Assembly: GCF_002886045.1 (NCBI RefSeq)
Contig: NZ_CP025791.1
Span: 4,045,001 to 4,109,000, forward strand
Direction: 5' to 3'
Length of the DNA stretch: 64,000 nucleotides
Origin: Flavivirga eckloniae
GTDB taxonomy: Bacteria; Bacteroidota; Bacteroidia; Flavobacteriales; Flavobacteriaceae
The notes under the pieces were generated by a model. It was not told where the DNA came from and did no database searches. It saw only the letters and a program-made list of their open reading frames with translations. Of the stretch, positions 7,939 through 16,170 are shown piece by piece; positions within the stretch are counted from its first letter, which is position 1, and each line of letters begins with the position of its first letter. A program made the translations under genes and the position numbers.

Positions 7939-10803
7939 TTGATTTGCAAAAATAAAACCCACTTTGTAGTGAAAAGTATTAAATTTCTAATTTTCGTTAT
8001 GGTTATGTCTTCATTAACGAAAATTCAAGCACAATGTGTTACCGACGAAAAAACAATTGAGATCTGTGATATAACTGTTGTAGATAGCGACCCTAGTCCG
8101 GGTAGTCCAGATCCAGATGGAATTATTAACCTGTTTGATAGTTATAACGCCTTTCCAGGGGTTACCCCAATAGATGCAACTATGGGAACTTGGTTCGATC
8201 CTAATTTCAATTTTGCATTAGATGGAGTAGGCAACTTGCACTTGTGGGATTTGGACAGATCTTCACTAGCAGAAACAAATCATCAATTTCACTTTTTAAA
8301 TGCTTCATCAGGATGTCCTAATGATATTCTTATAAGGTTTAATGTGGTGGTGGGACCTTTTTCTGGTTATGCCAAAGGCGCTGGGACTACTGGAGCAAAT
8401 ATACAAGTTTGCGACTTAAACTCTACACCAAGAAATAGATGTAATTTAGAACCAGATATAGATCTTTTTAACGCTTTAGAGCCTATTCCGAGTCCGCATC
8501 TTAATGGCAGATGGGTGTACAATGGAGGTGGTTCTGGTTTTGTTAACTTAAATGGTTCATATTTAACAGTTACCATTCCATATTCAGAAGGACCATCTCG
8601 GGTTGATGAGCAAACGTTTCATTTTACTTATATAGTTCCGGGTATGAATCCTTGCGACGTTGAAGATCAAACAGATGTTAGTGTTTCTGTTGTAAGAAAA
8701 GTTTTTTCTGGATATTCAAAAAACAGACGTATTTGTGAGGATGTTATTAAAAGTGGGGCATATGATGCAGATATAGATTTAAGAGATGATGAATTTTTAG
8801 CACTGGAAGATACAGATGGTACCTGGATAGGGGATACTTTTGGTCAAGTAACTAACCCCATAGATTCCAGAATAAATATTAAAGATATTTATGACCAAAT
8901 TATAGCTAGAGACGGTATTAGGTTTGGATGCGCAAGAGCAGGCTATAATTACAGGGTAAAACAACGTTCGGGAGTTTGTGAAGACACAACATCTACAGTT
9001 GGTTTTAAGATTTATGAAGAAATAAGGCAGTTTACAGCAAAAGCAAATCCGCCATCGTACTGCGAGGATGATACAACACAACCAGCTAGTATAGATTTAT
9101 ATGATCTACTTGAATTTGAAACCGAAGTCGATCCTTCAACAGGGTTAGACGTTTTATTTGAATATGACAACGATGCTTGGACGAATTGGGAATTTATTTC
9201 TGGTCCTTCAGATTTAGGTCTTGTATCCAATACGAATCTTCGAGCTCCTCCAATTGGATATTCTCATTTAGGAACTATTAATTTAGTAAATGCTCCTCCT
9301 GGCGATTATGTTTTTCAATATATAGTTCATCCTGAATATAATTGTTGGCCGGATTTTTTTCAAGCGTATGATTATACGCCAGATTATTGTGATAAAACGA
9401 TAGATGATAATCTGCCATGTGGCCAAAAATCAGAACAGGTAAGATTTACAATATATCCTAAACTTTATGCAGGTGAAAACACATCGGGAGCAGAATTTTG
9501 TGAAACAAATCCTCTTATGGCGAATCCGTCAGGTATACAGCTAATCGATTTATTAGACGATAATGGTGTTGAAACTATTTATAGAGGGGTTGATGGAGCG
9601 TGGTTCGATTTAAATACAGGAAATCGCATACCAAACCCATATACTTTACCAGAAATTAGCGATCAGCGGACCTTTAGATTTGAATATATTACAAGAACCA
9701 GTGAAGGTTGTGAAGATAGAGCCACATTATCTTTTACAGTATTTGAAGAATACCAATCGGGAACAGGGTTGCCAAATAGAGATGTATGCGATAATAATGT
9801 ACCCTTTGATTTGTTCGACGAGCTAGCCGGTAATCCTAGCACTAATGGTACATGGATAGGACCAAGCGGATATACCACTACAACTCATAATGCCATATTT
9901 ACACCAGGAGTTTCAGACGAAGGTGATTATACTTATACTGTTCCAGATAATGTTAATAGTTCAGGAACAATTTTATGTTCTGGAAGCTCGGCTACTATAA
10001 CAATTAAAAATCATCAAGCTCCAAATGCGGGAACGGGAGGTGATTATTTAGTGTGCCGATCCGATTCAGAAATAGATTTAAAAGATTATTTAGGGGCTTC
10101 GGCAGATTCTGGAGGCGTTTTTAGAAATTTAGATACTGGCGACTTATTATCCGATAGCTTGCTGGATGTTTCTCAATTACCAGCAGGAATATATAATTTT
10201 CAATATGAAATTCAAGGTCATGCTTCCTGTCATTTGGAAACATCCCAAATTGGAATAACCATAGTAGAAGTACCAATTCCTACAGCAACAAATCAAACAT
10301 TTTGTGCTGCATTAGGAGCAACAATTTTAGATCTCGTTGCCACTAATGGAGCAGATTTTAATTGGTATGATAATATTGATGATACAACACCGCTGTTAAT
10401 GGGAACTGTTTTAGTTGATGGAGAAGATTATTTTGTTGCAGCAGTAAATTCAGATGGATGCGAATCTCCAAGGATAGGAATAACAGTAGAAATTTTACCT
10501 CTAGATCATAAAGATTGCGAGAGTTGTTTTAAAGATGGGATCTCAGTCAATGGAGATGGAATGAATGACGAATTCGATCTATGTGGTCTACCTAATGCTT
10601 TTCCAAATTTCGAATTAAATATTTTCAACAGATTTGGAACAACCGTTTACAAAGGCGATAAAAATACGCCACCATTTAATGGGGTGTCAAATGTATCTTT
10701 AACACTGGGTAAAGAGTTACCATCTGGTGTTTATTTTTATGTGTTCGATCCTAAAAATGGTTTCACAGAACCAATACAAGGCAATTTTTATTTAAGTAGA
10801 TAA
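7939..10803 (+). CDS. large secreted protein with T9SS type B (gliding-motility-associated) C-terminal domain
   Basis: About 954 aa. The N-terminus is a signal peptide ending IQAQ, followed by many repeated beta-sandwich-like segments with paired Cys and phrases such as CDLN, LFDELAGNPSTNGTW and YNFQYEIQG. The last ~85 residues (ISVNGDGMNDEF ... FNRFGTTVY ... PSGVYFYVF ... GNFYLSR) match the CHU_C/type B sorting domain. Type B substrates are typically secreted with a partner PorP/SprF protein, and exactly such a gene follows 7 bp downstream. The start is uncertain: no ATG precedes the signal peptide. TTG at 7939 is the first codon after an in-frame stop; GTG at 7969 is an equally good alternative. 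Confidence 0.82.
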   Translation: MICKNKTHFVVKSIKFLIFVMVMSSLTKIQAQCVTDEKTIEICDITVVDSDPSPGSPDPDGIINLFDSYNAFPGVTPIDATMGTWFDPNFNFALDGVGNLHLWDLDRSSLAETNHQFHFLNASSGCPNDILIRFNVVVGPFSGYAKGAGTTGANIQVCDLNSTPRNRCNLEPDIDLFNALEPIPSPHLNGRWVYNGGGSGFVNLNGSYLTVTIPYSEGPSRVDEQTFHFTYIVPGMNPCDVEDQTDVSVSVVRKVFSGYSKNRRICEDVIKSGAYDADIDLRDDEFLALEDTDGTWIGDTFGQVTNPIDSRINIKDIYDQIIARDGIRFGCARAGYNYRVKQRSGVCEDTTSTVGFKIYEEIRQFTAKANPPSYCEDDTTQPASIDLYDLLEFETEVDPSTGLDVLFEYDNDAWTNWEFISGPSDLGLVSNTNLRAPPIGYSHLGTINLVNAPPGDYVFQYIVHPEYNCWPDFFQAYDYTPDYCDKTIDDNLPCGQKSEQVRFTIYPKLYAGENTSGAEFCETNPLMANPSGIQLIDLLDDNGVETIYRGVDGAWFDLNTGNRIPNPYTLPEISDQRTFRFEYITRTSEGCEDRATLSFTVFEEYQSGTGLPNRDVCDNNVPFDLFDELAGNPSTNGTWIGPSGYTTTTHNAIFTPGVSDEGDYTYTVPDNVNSSGTILCSGSSATITIKNHQAPNAGTGGDYLVCRSDSEIDLKDYLGASADSGGVFRNLDTGDLLSDSLLDVSQLPAGIYNFQYEIQGHASCHLETSQIGITIVEVPIPTATNQTFCAALGATILDLVATNGADFNWYDNIDDTTPLLMGTVLVDGEDYFVAAVNSDGCESPRIGITVEILPLDHKDCESCFKDGISVNGDGMNDEFDLCGLPNAFPNFELNIFNRFGTTVYKGDKNTPPFNGVSNVSLTLGKELPSGVYFYVFDPKNGFTEPIQGNFYLSR

Positions 10804-10810
10804 TAACAGC

Positions 10811-11722
10811 ATGAATATAAAATTAGTATTACTATTCATCATATGTAGTCTGTCGGCATTCTCACAACAAGAACCCCATTATACCCAATACATGTATAAT
10901 ATGAGTATGGTGAATCCCGGGTATATGATTAACGAACCAAGTATTGTTCAAGTAGGAAGTTTGTATCGTACACAATGGGTTGGTATAGAAGGTTCTCCAA
11001 AAACTGCTAACGTATTCGGACATATACCATTAAATGATCGTATTGAATTAACTGTAAACTATTTAAACGATAATATTGGAGGAAACATAAATTTAAGCGA
11101 AAATGTATTTAATATAGATGCCGCATATAAAATAAGTCTCGCTAACGATTTAAACCTTTCTTTTGGTTTGAAAATGGGGATCGATCATTTAAACTTTAGT
11201 GCTTTGGGGAGTAATGTGAGTAATGATCCATTGTTTGAGAATACAAAAAAGACCGTATTGAATGTTGGTGCCGGTGTATTTCTTTTCAAGCATAACTATT
11301 ATGTAGGGTTGTCTTCCCCTAACTTGGTTCCCAGTGATCTAAACGTAAATAGTAATATTGTATATAACGATAATCCACATGCTTTTTTAATAGGAGGTTA
11401 TGTGTTTGATATTAATGATGATCTTAAGTTAAAACCATCTACAGTAATAAAATACGTAGGAGGATCACCTTTGTCTTTCGATATTTCTGCAAATGCCCTA
11501 TACCTTAATACTTTTGAGTTGGGTGTTTCATATCGATATCAAGATGCAACATCGGGATTGGTTGGCGTTAATATAACACCCAATCTTAAAGTAGGATATG
11601 CTTACGATTTTAATACCAGTAAGTTAAATAATTATAACAGCGGAAGCCATGAATTTGTATTGCTCTATAAGTTTGATGTGTTAGGATTGAGTAAAAAATA
11701 TGCATCGCCAAGATTTTATTGA
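10811..11722 (+). CDS. PorP/SprF family type IX secretion system membrane protein
   Basis: 303-aa outer-membrane protein: signal peptide (ending FSQQ), then the family opening PHYTQYMYNMSMVNPGY and alternating beta strands to a terminal strand. PorP/SprF proteins are outer-membrane partners of T9SS that help deliver or anchor type B substrates such as SprB. The order here (type B substrate, PorP/SprF, OmpA-like) is the usual accessory module. The next gene starts 1 bp after its stop codon. Confidence 0.9.
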   Translation: MNIKLVLLFIICSLSAFSQQEPHYTQYMYNMSMVNPGYMINEPSIVQVGSLYRTQWVGIEGSPKTANVFGHIPLNDRIELTVNYLNDNIGGNINLSENVFNIDAAYKISLANDLNLSFGLKMGIDHLNFSALGSNVSNDPLFENTKKTVLNVGAGVFLFKHNYYVGLSSPNLVPSDLNVNSNIVYNDNPHAFLIGGYVFDINDDLKLKPSTVIKYVGGSPLSFDISANALYLNTFELGVSYRYQDATSGLVGVNITPNLKVGYAYDFNTSKLNNYNSGSHEFVLLYKFDVLGLSKKYASPRFY

Positions 11723-11723
11723 T

Positions 11724-13751
11724 ATGATTAAGAAAATAACCTTTATTGTAATTACCCTGTTTGTTATACAGGGATCATTTGGACAAAAAAGAACAAGAGC
11801 CGATCGTTTTTTTGAAAAAGGAGATTATATCAATGCGGCTATATATTATGAAGAAGAACTAAAAAAAGAACGACACAAAAAAGCTTTAGAGAATATAGCG
11901 ACTTGCTATTATAACACCTTTCAATATAGGTTGGCATCACGCTATTTAAAGCAATTAGTTAAAGGGAGGTTTGGAGAAAAAGATAAAACCTATAATAATG
12001 AGTATAATTTTAAGCTATATCAGGTACTATCCGCTTTAGGCGATTACGAAACAGGCTTAGACTATTTTAAAAAATATAAGGAAAATGCATCGGCATCATT
12101 AAATAAACCAGAGTCTATAGAAATTATAGAGGAGTTTAAGCTTAAAAACCCTGATTATGACATAAAAAAAACACGGTTTAACTCAGATGCATCCGATTTT
12201 GGAGCGGTGAAACATAATGACAGTGTTTACTTTACTTCAGATAGGGATACTAAAAAAATATTTGGAAAAACTTATAAGTGGACGCATCAACCTTTTTTGG
12301 ATATTTATGTTACCAAAGTAAATGATAAAAACGATACGATAGGGAGTACCATAGCTTTACCAAAAACCATAAACTCGAAGTTACACGAAGGCAATTTCTG
12401 TTTTAGTGACGATGGAAATACGATATACGTGTCTAGAAGCAATTATACCGATGGTAAAAAAGAGTTTAACGATCAGTCTGTAAACGACATTCATCTCTAT
12501 AAAGCAAACCGGGTAGAAGGTAAGTGGAGTAAGTTGGAAAAGTTGTCATTTAACAAAAACGGATTTTCATATCAGCACCCGGCGCTAAGCCCCGATGGTA
12601 AAAAACTCTATTTCTCATCAAATATGGAGGGTGGTTTTGGAAGCTTCGATTTATATTATGTCCCTATTGCAGTAGATGGCGTATTTGGCGATCCCGTTAA
12701 TTTAGGAGCTACCATCAATACCGCAAACAGAGAGCATTTTCCTTTTATTTCGCAAGAAGGAAACCTGTTTTTTGCTTCTAACGGACATTTAGGTTTGGGT
12801 ATGCTGGACAATTTTGTGTCTGAGTTGGTTGATGGCAAGTTTACAATTCCAATAAATTTAGGAATGCCCGTAAATTCCAGATACGACGATTTTAATTTAA
12901 ATTACTACAACGAAAAGCAAGGCTTCTTTTCTTCCAATAGAAATAAAAAGAACGACGACATTTTTATGTTTACCCAAACCGGGGAGATTTTTATCAGGGA
13001 GTATATCAACATGTTTGAAGTAAGGGATTTGGAAACCAAAGCCTATATCCCTAATGCCAAAGTGGTACTACTAGATAAAAACGACAAAGAGCTATACACA
13101 AATACCCTAGATTCTTTGGCGGCATTCAATATGAATTTATTGGCAGGAAACTATCTGTTTAAAGCAGAACATGAAGCGTATCGACCAAACGATATGAATA
13201 TTAGAGCCATTGAGGAGCAAGACCAAAAGCATATATTGTATTTAAGCAAAATACCACCTCCGGAGCCGCCAGACCCTATAGATGTTATTATTACAGAAAA
13301 GAAAATTGATAAAAAACTTAAGGAAGAAGACCCCGAACGTTTTGCTTTACTCACCGATACCGAAGGTCCTCCAGTAGTTGAAAAAGATGGTAAGTTATTC
13401 TTTGAATTAGAACCGATATATTTTAATTTTGACATGTGGAATATTAGGGCAGATTCTAAAGTGATACTGGACGAATTGGCAGCTAAATTAGAGCGTTACC
13501 CTAAAATCCATTTAAAGATAAGTTCTCATACCGATAGTAGAGGAACGGTGCGTTACAACCAGATATTATCTGAACGACGTGCAGAATCTACCAGGAATTA
13601 CTTAGCCTTAGAAGGTTATATAAATGCCCGTAGAATGAAGTTTCAAGGTTTTGGAGAACAGGAGCCCATTGTACCATGTCCGATGTTGGAATGTACCGAA
13701 GAGGAACACCAATTGAACAGGCGTAGTGAGTTTGAGATTGTGGAGTATTAA
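11724..13751 (+). CDS. OmpA family protein with TPR and PD40-type beta-propeller repeats (PorE-like)
   Basis: About 675 aa. ATG 11724 is chosen because it opens directly on a signal peptide (MIKKITFIVITLF...FGQ). The in-frame ATG at 11700 would overlap the previous gene and add eight unlikely residues. After TPR-like helices (about 20-130), PD40/WD-like blades follow (DSVYFTSDRD, GKKLYFSSNMEGG, GNLFFASNGH), then a carboxypeptidase-regulatory-like segment and a C-terminal OmpA peptidoglycan-binding domain (ISSHTDSRG ... LSERRAESTRNYL ... NRRSEF). This architecture is typical of the OmpA-like partner encoded with PorP/SprF and probably ties the complex to peptidoglycan. Confidence 0.88.
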   Translation: MIKKITFIVITLFVIQGSFGQKRTRADRFFEKGDYINAAIYYEEELKKERHKKALENIATCYYNTFQYRLASRYLKQLVKGRFGEKDKTYNNEYNFKLYQVLSALGDYETGLDYFKKYKENASASLNKPESIEIIEEFKLKNPDYDIKKTRFNSDASDFGAVKHNDSVYFTSDRDTKKIFGKTYKWTHQPFLDIYVTKVNDKNDTIGSTIALPKTINSKLHEGNFCFSDDGNTIYVSRSNYTDGKKEFNDQSVNDIHLYKANRVEGKWSKLEKLSFNKNGFSYQHPALSPDGKKLYFSSNMEGGFGSFDLYYVPIAVDGVFGDPVNLGATINTANREHFPFISQEGNLFFASNGHLGLGMLDNFVSELVDGKFTIPINLGMPVNSRYDDFNLNYYNEKQGFFSSNRNKKNDDIFMFTQTGEIFIREYINMFEVRDLETKAYIPNAKVVLLDKNDKELYTNTLDSLAAFNMNLLAGNYLFKAEHEAYRPNDMNIRAIEEQDQKHILYLSKIPPPEPPDPIDVIITEKKIDKKLKEEDPERFALLTDTEGPPVVEKDGKLFFELEPIYFNFDMWNIRADSKVILDELAAKLERYPKIHLKISSHTDSRGTVRYNQILSERRAESTRNYLALEGYINARRMKFQGFGEQEPIVPCPMLECTEEEHQLNRRSEFEIVEY

Positions 13752-13766
13752 GTTTATTATTGACAA

Positions 13767-14402
13767 ATGAGTAAATATAAGTGCGTTATTTTCGATTGTG
13801 ATGGTGTTTTAATCGATAGTGAATCCATAGCCGTTGGTACTATGGTAGATATGGCAAACGATTTAGGAGCCAATATTGAAAAAGAAGGTGCTGTTGCCCA
13901 ATTTAAAGGGAAGTCTTTCGGTACCTGTATTGAAATGATTTCAGAACGCATTGGAGCACCTGTGCCAGAGACTTTTGAAGAAGATTACAGAGTAAAAAGC
14001 TTCGAAGCTTTTAAAAAAGATATCCAACCTATTGAGGGTATAAAAGAAGTGGTTGAAAACTTAAAACTGCCTTTTTGTACCGCATCCAGTGGTCCAGAAA
14101 ATAAAATCAGACTTAATTTAGGAATCACTGGACTATTACCATTTTTTGAAAATAATATTTTTAGCTGCTACACCATTGGAAAATGGAAACCAGATCCTGC
14201 TGTGTTTTTATGGGCAGCAGAAACTATGGGTTTTAAACCAAGCGAATGTGTGGTGGTAGAAGATAGCTTGTCTGGAGTTCATGCAGCAAAACGTGGAGGT
14301 TTTGATGTGTTTGGGTTTACCGCACATGATTATCATAATGAGTTGAAAAGTGAGGCTACTAAAGTATTTAGAAGTATGTCTGACCTTTTAAAAATGTTGT
14401 GA
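13767..14402 (+). CDS. HAD family hydrolase, beta-phosphoglucomutase/phosphatase-like
   Basis: 211-aa cytosolic HAD-superfamily enzyme. Motif I FDCDGVLIDSE (nucleophile Asp9 and Asp11), motif II Ser in TASSG, and motif III/IV KPDPAVFL with VVEDSLSGV are all present, so it should be an active phosphatase or phosphomutase. It follows the OmpA-like gene by 15 bp. The last ~120 bp (14283-14402) have a diverged second copy at 15942-16064, beyond the esterase gene. Its 3' end is the edge of the accessory region. Confidence 0.87.
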   Translation: MSKYKCVIFDCDGVLIDSESIAVGTMVDMANDLGANIEKEGAVAQFKGKSFGTCIEMISERIGAPVPETFEEDYRVKSFEAFKKDIQPIEGIKEVVENLKLPFCTASSGPENKIRLNLGITGLLPFFENNIFSCYTIGKWKPDPAVFLWAAETMGFKPSECVVVEDSLSGVHAAKRGGFDVFGFTAHDYHNELKSEATKVFRSMSDLLKML

Positions 14403-14409
14403 TGTTTTT

Positions 14410-14535
14410 TGGCGACTGTTGTTCGTTTAATGTTATTGACAAATACACGTATGGTTTTCAAATTGTAAATTTTCTCACCAGAAAAATTACTTGTAAAAGT
14501 GCATGTTCTACTCAAATGCCCTCTTAGTTATGCTT
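14410..14535. repeat. cassette-boundary-like element after the HAD gene
   Basis: Begins with TGTTCGTTTAATGTTATTG, which resembles the sequence directly after the HAD remnant at 16065 (TGTTCGTTAACGTATTGG). It has a central hairpin of the same kind as the other boundary elements (AATTTTCT/AGAAAAATT, 14468-14488). The outer arms are weaker than in the other copies. Confidence 0.35.
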
Positions 14536-14560
14536 ACTTAGCCTCTTTTAGTCACTTTTA

Positions 14561-15694
14561 TTAGTGTTTAATAATTTTAATTGTTTGATTATCAATTTTC
14601 AAAAAATAGATATTAGTAGGTAAGTCCGTTAGATTGATATTTATTGTTTTAGATGTACCTATTCCAGTTATAACATTCTGCCCTAGAATATTTAAAACCG
14701 AATATGGCATCGTGTGATGTGTCGTTCTTTCAACACGAACTATGGCATTGGTTGGATTCGGATATATTTTAGTCTTATCAGGTTTGGGGGCATTCAGTCC
14801 TAAAATTGGTGTGCAATCTGAAAAGAAATCTTTAATGTAACTTTTTTGAGTATCATTAGTTGCATGTGCTGCATCCCCTCGGATATGTGCTACCTTGCCA
14901 GATAGATAAGAGAATTCAGTAATCTCTGGATTGCCAGAAGATGTCCCTGATGCTATTTGAGTACCTGTATATCCTTGATTTTGGGCTATAATATACGCTG
15001 CTTCTTCAGCAGGTAAAAAATCAACTCCAACAGGTGATGTACCTCCATTATAAGGAATTATTGGATCATTAGTATTGGAAATACTTAAATACCTTCTTGT
15101 AGTTAAAGGATTTGTTGAAACGTCGTAACCACAGTACGCACTAGAAGGATTAGTAGAAGAACTTGGCTTGTAAAAATTACCAGAACGATATAACGACTCG
15201 TTTAGGTGAGAAACGATGGCGCAGACGATATCTATTCCTGTATTGGTATTCTCTACAAATATTCTATTTGCCAGAGATGCTCCATTTGAAGAGCCTAAAA
15301 TTCTAATTTGATTGGGATTAATATTAGAATAGCCTTGTACAAGCGTTACAAGATCATCTATCATTTCAACATCTGGTGCATCGCTATTTTCTTCGCAAAT
15401 ATTCCAACTATTTTGATATCCTGTTACACCAATAAGGACATGGCATTCTAAAACACTCGAAAATTGAGTAATCGAGCCCATAGCATTCCCTCCATTACCA
15501 TGAAGTATTATACAGACAGGAAATCCATTTGGGGGTACAGTTCCTGTTGGCACTTTTATGCTTATTGGATATGTGTAGCCACTTGGTTGCTGAGACCATG
15601 TTTTAGTAACATTTAATATGCTTGTATTAGTTAAGTTTTGAGAAATAGCCAATGCTGGTAAAACTATAAGAATTAGAAACAGTGCTTTTTTCAT
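14561..15694 (-). CDS. secreted alpha/beta-hydrolase (PHB depolymerase/feruloyl-esterase-like) with T9SS type A sorting domain
   Basis: 377-aa exported esterase. Signal peptide (MKKALFLILI...ISQN), oxyanion-hole region IILHGNGGN (about 63-70) and nucleophile elbow GSSNG with Ser136. A likely His lies in GDAAHATND. The last ~70 residues are a T9SS type A domain (IYPNPTNA ... NIYFLKI ... KIIKH). The fold resembles the poly(3-hydroxybutyrate) depolymerase/LpqC-like esterases; the substrate is not decidable. It stands alone, opposite in strand to the HAD gene. Its upstream block, a -7 box plus boundary element, is shared with the reverse transcriptase gene. Confidence 0.78.
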   Translation of the reverse strand: MKKALFLILIVLPALAISQNLTNTSILNVTKTWSQQPSGYTYPISIKVPTGTVPPNGFPVCIILHGNGGNAMGSITQFSSVLECHVLIGVTGYQNSWNICEENSDAPDVEMIDDLVTLVQGYSNINPNQIRILGSSNGASLANRIFVENTNTGIDIVCAIVSHLNESLYRSGNFYKPSSSTNPSSAYCGYDVSTNPLTTRRYLSISNTNDPIIPYNGGTSPVGVDFLPAEEAAYIIAQNQGYTGTQIASGTSSGNPEITEFSYLSGKVAHIRGDAAHATNDTQKSYIKDFFSDCTPILGLNAPKPDKTKIYPNPTNAIVRVERTTHHTMPYSVLNILGQNVITGIGTSKTININLTDLPTNIYFLKIDNQTIKIIKH

Positions 15695-15760
15695 GCCTTA
15701 TTATTTATTTTAACCTTAAGTAACGTTTGAAAAAATGTTCGAAATTTAGCTCCCAGTGCC

Positions 15761-15876
15761 TAACAACTTAATATGAGATCGTTTCAACACTGAAACATAT
15801 ATCCTTAATTTAGTTCAGGAAGTTTCAAACGGATTGCTTTATATTAAACAAATTTAGGTAAATTTTCTTACAAAAT
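15761..15876 (-). promoter_or_regulatory. shared promoter/boundary block upstream of the esterase gene
   Basis: Contains a perfect minus-strand -7 box TAAATTTG (15849-15856) with TTTTG 14 bp upstream, and the boundary core (minus strand CTCATATTAAG then TTGTTAGGC). The block matches that in front of the DRT1 gene: ATATGAGATC at 15771-15780 versus 19358-19367, and AAACAAAT plus CTTACAAA at 15846-15876 versus 19392-19420. Confidence 0.5.
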
Positions 15877-15941
15877 GAGTGGTTGCGATTTTAAAGCATT
15901 TTTATATGTTTGTGTACATCAGATAGATAACTAGGGTTTGT

Positions 15942-16064
15942 GAAGCAAAAGGCGATGGTTTTGGTGTGTTTGGGTTTACCTCATGATTATATAATGTGCT
16001 AAACAAAGAAGCTACTAAGACGTTTAATAGGAGGATGCCGGAGCTTTTGGAGGTGATTTATTAG
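15942..16064 (+). pseudogene. decayed 3' end of a HAD hydrolase gene (paralogue of 13767-14402)
   Basis: 15942-15980 aligns to 14283-14321 with about six mismatches in 39 bases and reads EAKGDGFGVFGFT versus AAKRGGFDVFGFT. After two small deletions the rest reads as HDY, then EATKTF...MPELLEVIY and a stop at 16062-16064. No start or catalytic motifs remain. Either duplication of the HAD 3' end or a scar of recombination with a related strain would produce this. The remainder of the gap 15695-16170 holds only the esterase promoter block and a boundary element. Confidence 0.75.
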
Positions 16065-16065
16065 G

Positions 16066-16165
16066 TGTTCGTTAACGTATTGGATATAAGTAGTAGCGTG
16101 AGTTAGCAGTTAACTTTGCAAGTACACACCAAGCTGAAAATTAACAAGGGTTTTCAGATGTTGGG
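16066..16165. repeat. cassette-boundary-like element downstream of the DRT1 gene
   Basis: Lies between the HAD remnant and the stop codon of the reverse transcriptase gene. Starts TTCGTTAACGTATTGG, has a central hairpin CTGAAAA/TTTTCAG (16134-16157), and ends GTTGGGTG, which is CACCCAAC when read along the gene. It shares architecture with the elements at 21464 and 22042. Confidence 0.5.
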
Positions 16166-16170
16166 TGAAG

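Noticed and set aside
15942-16064. HAD-like fragment considered as a functional small gene
   Set aside because: Two small deletions break the frame and no start codon or catalytic motif remains.
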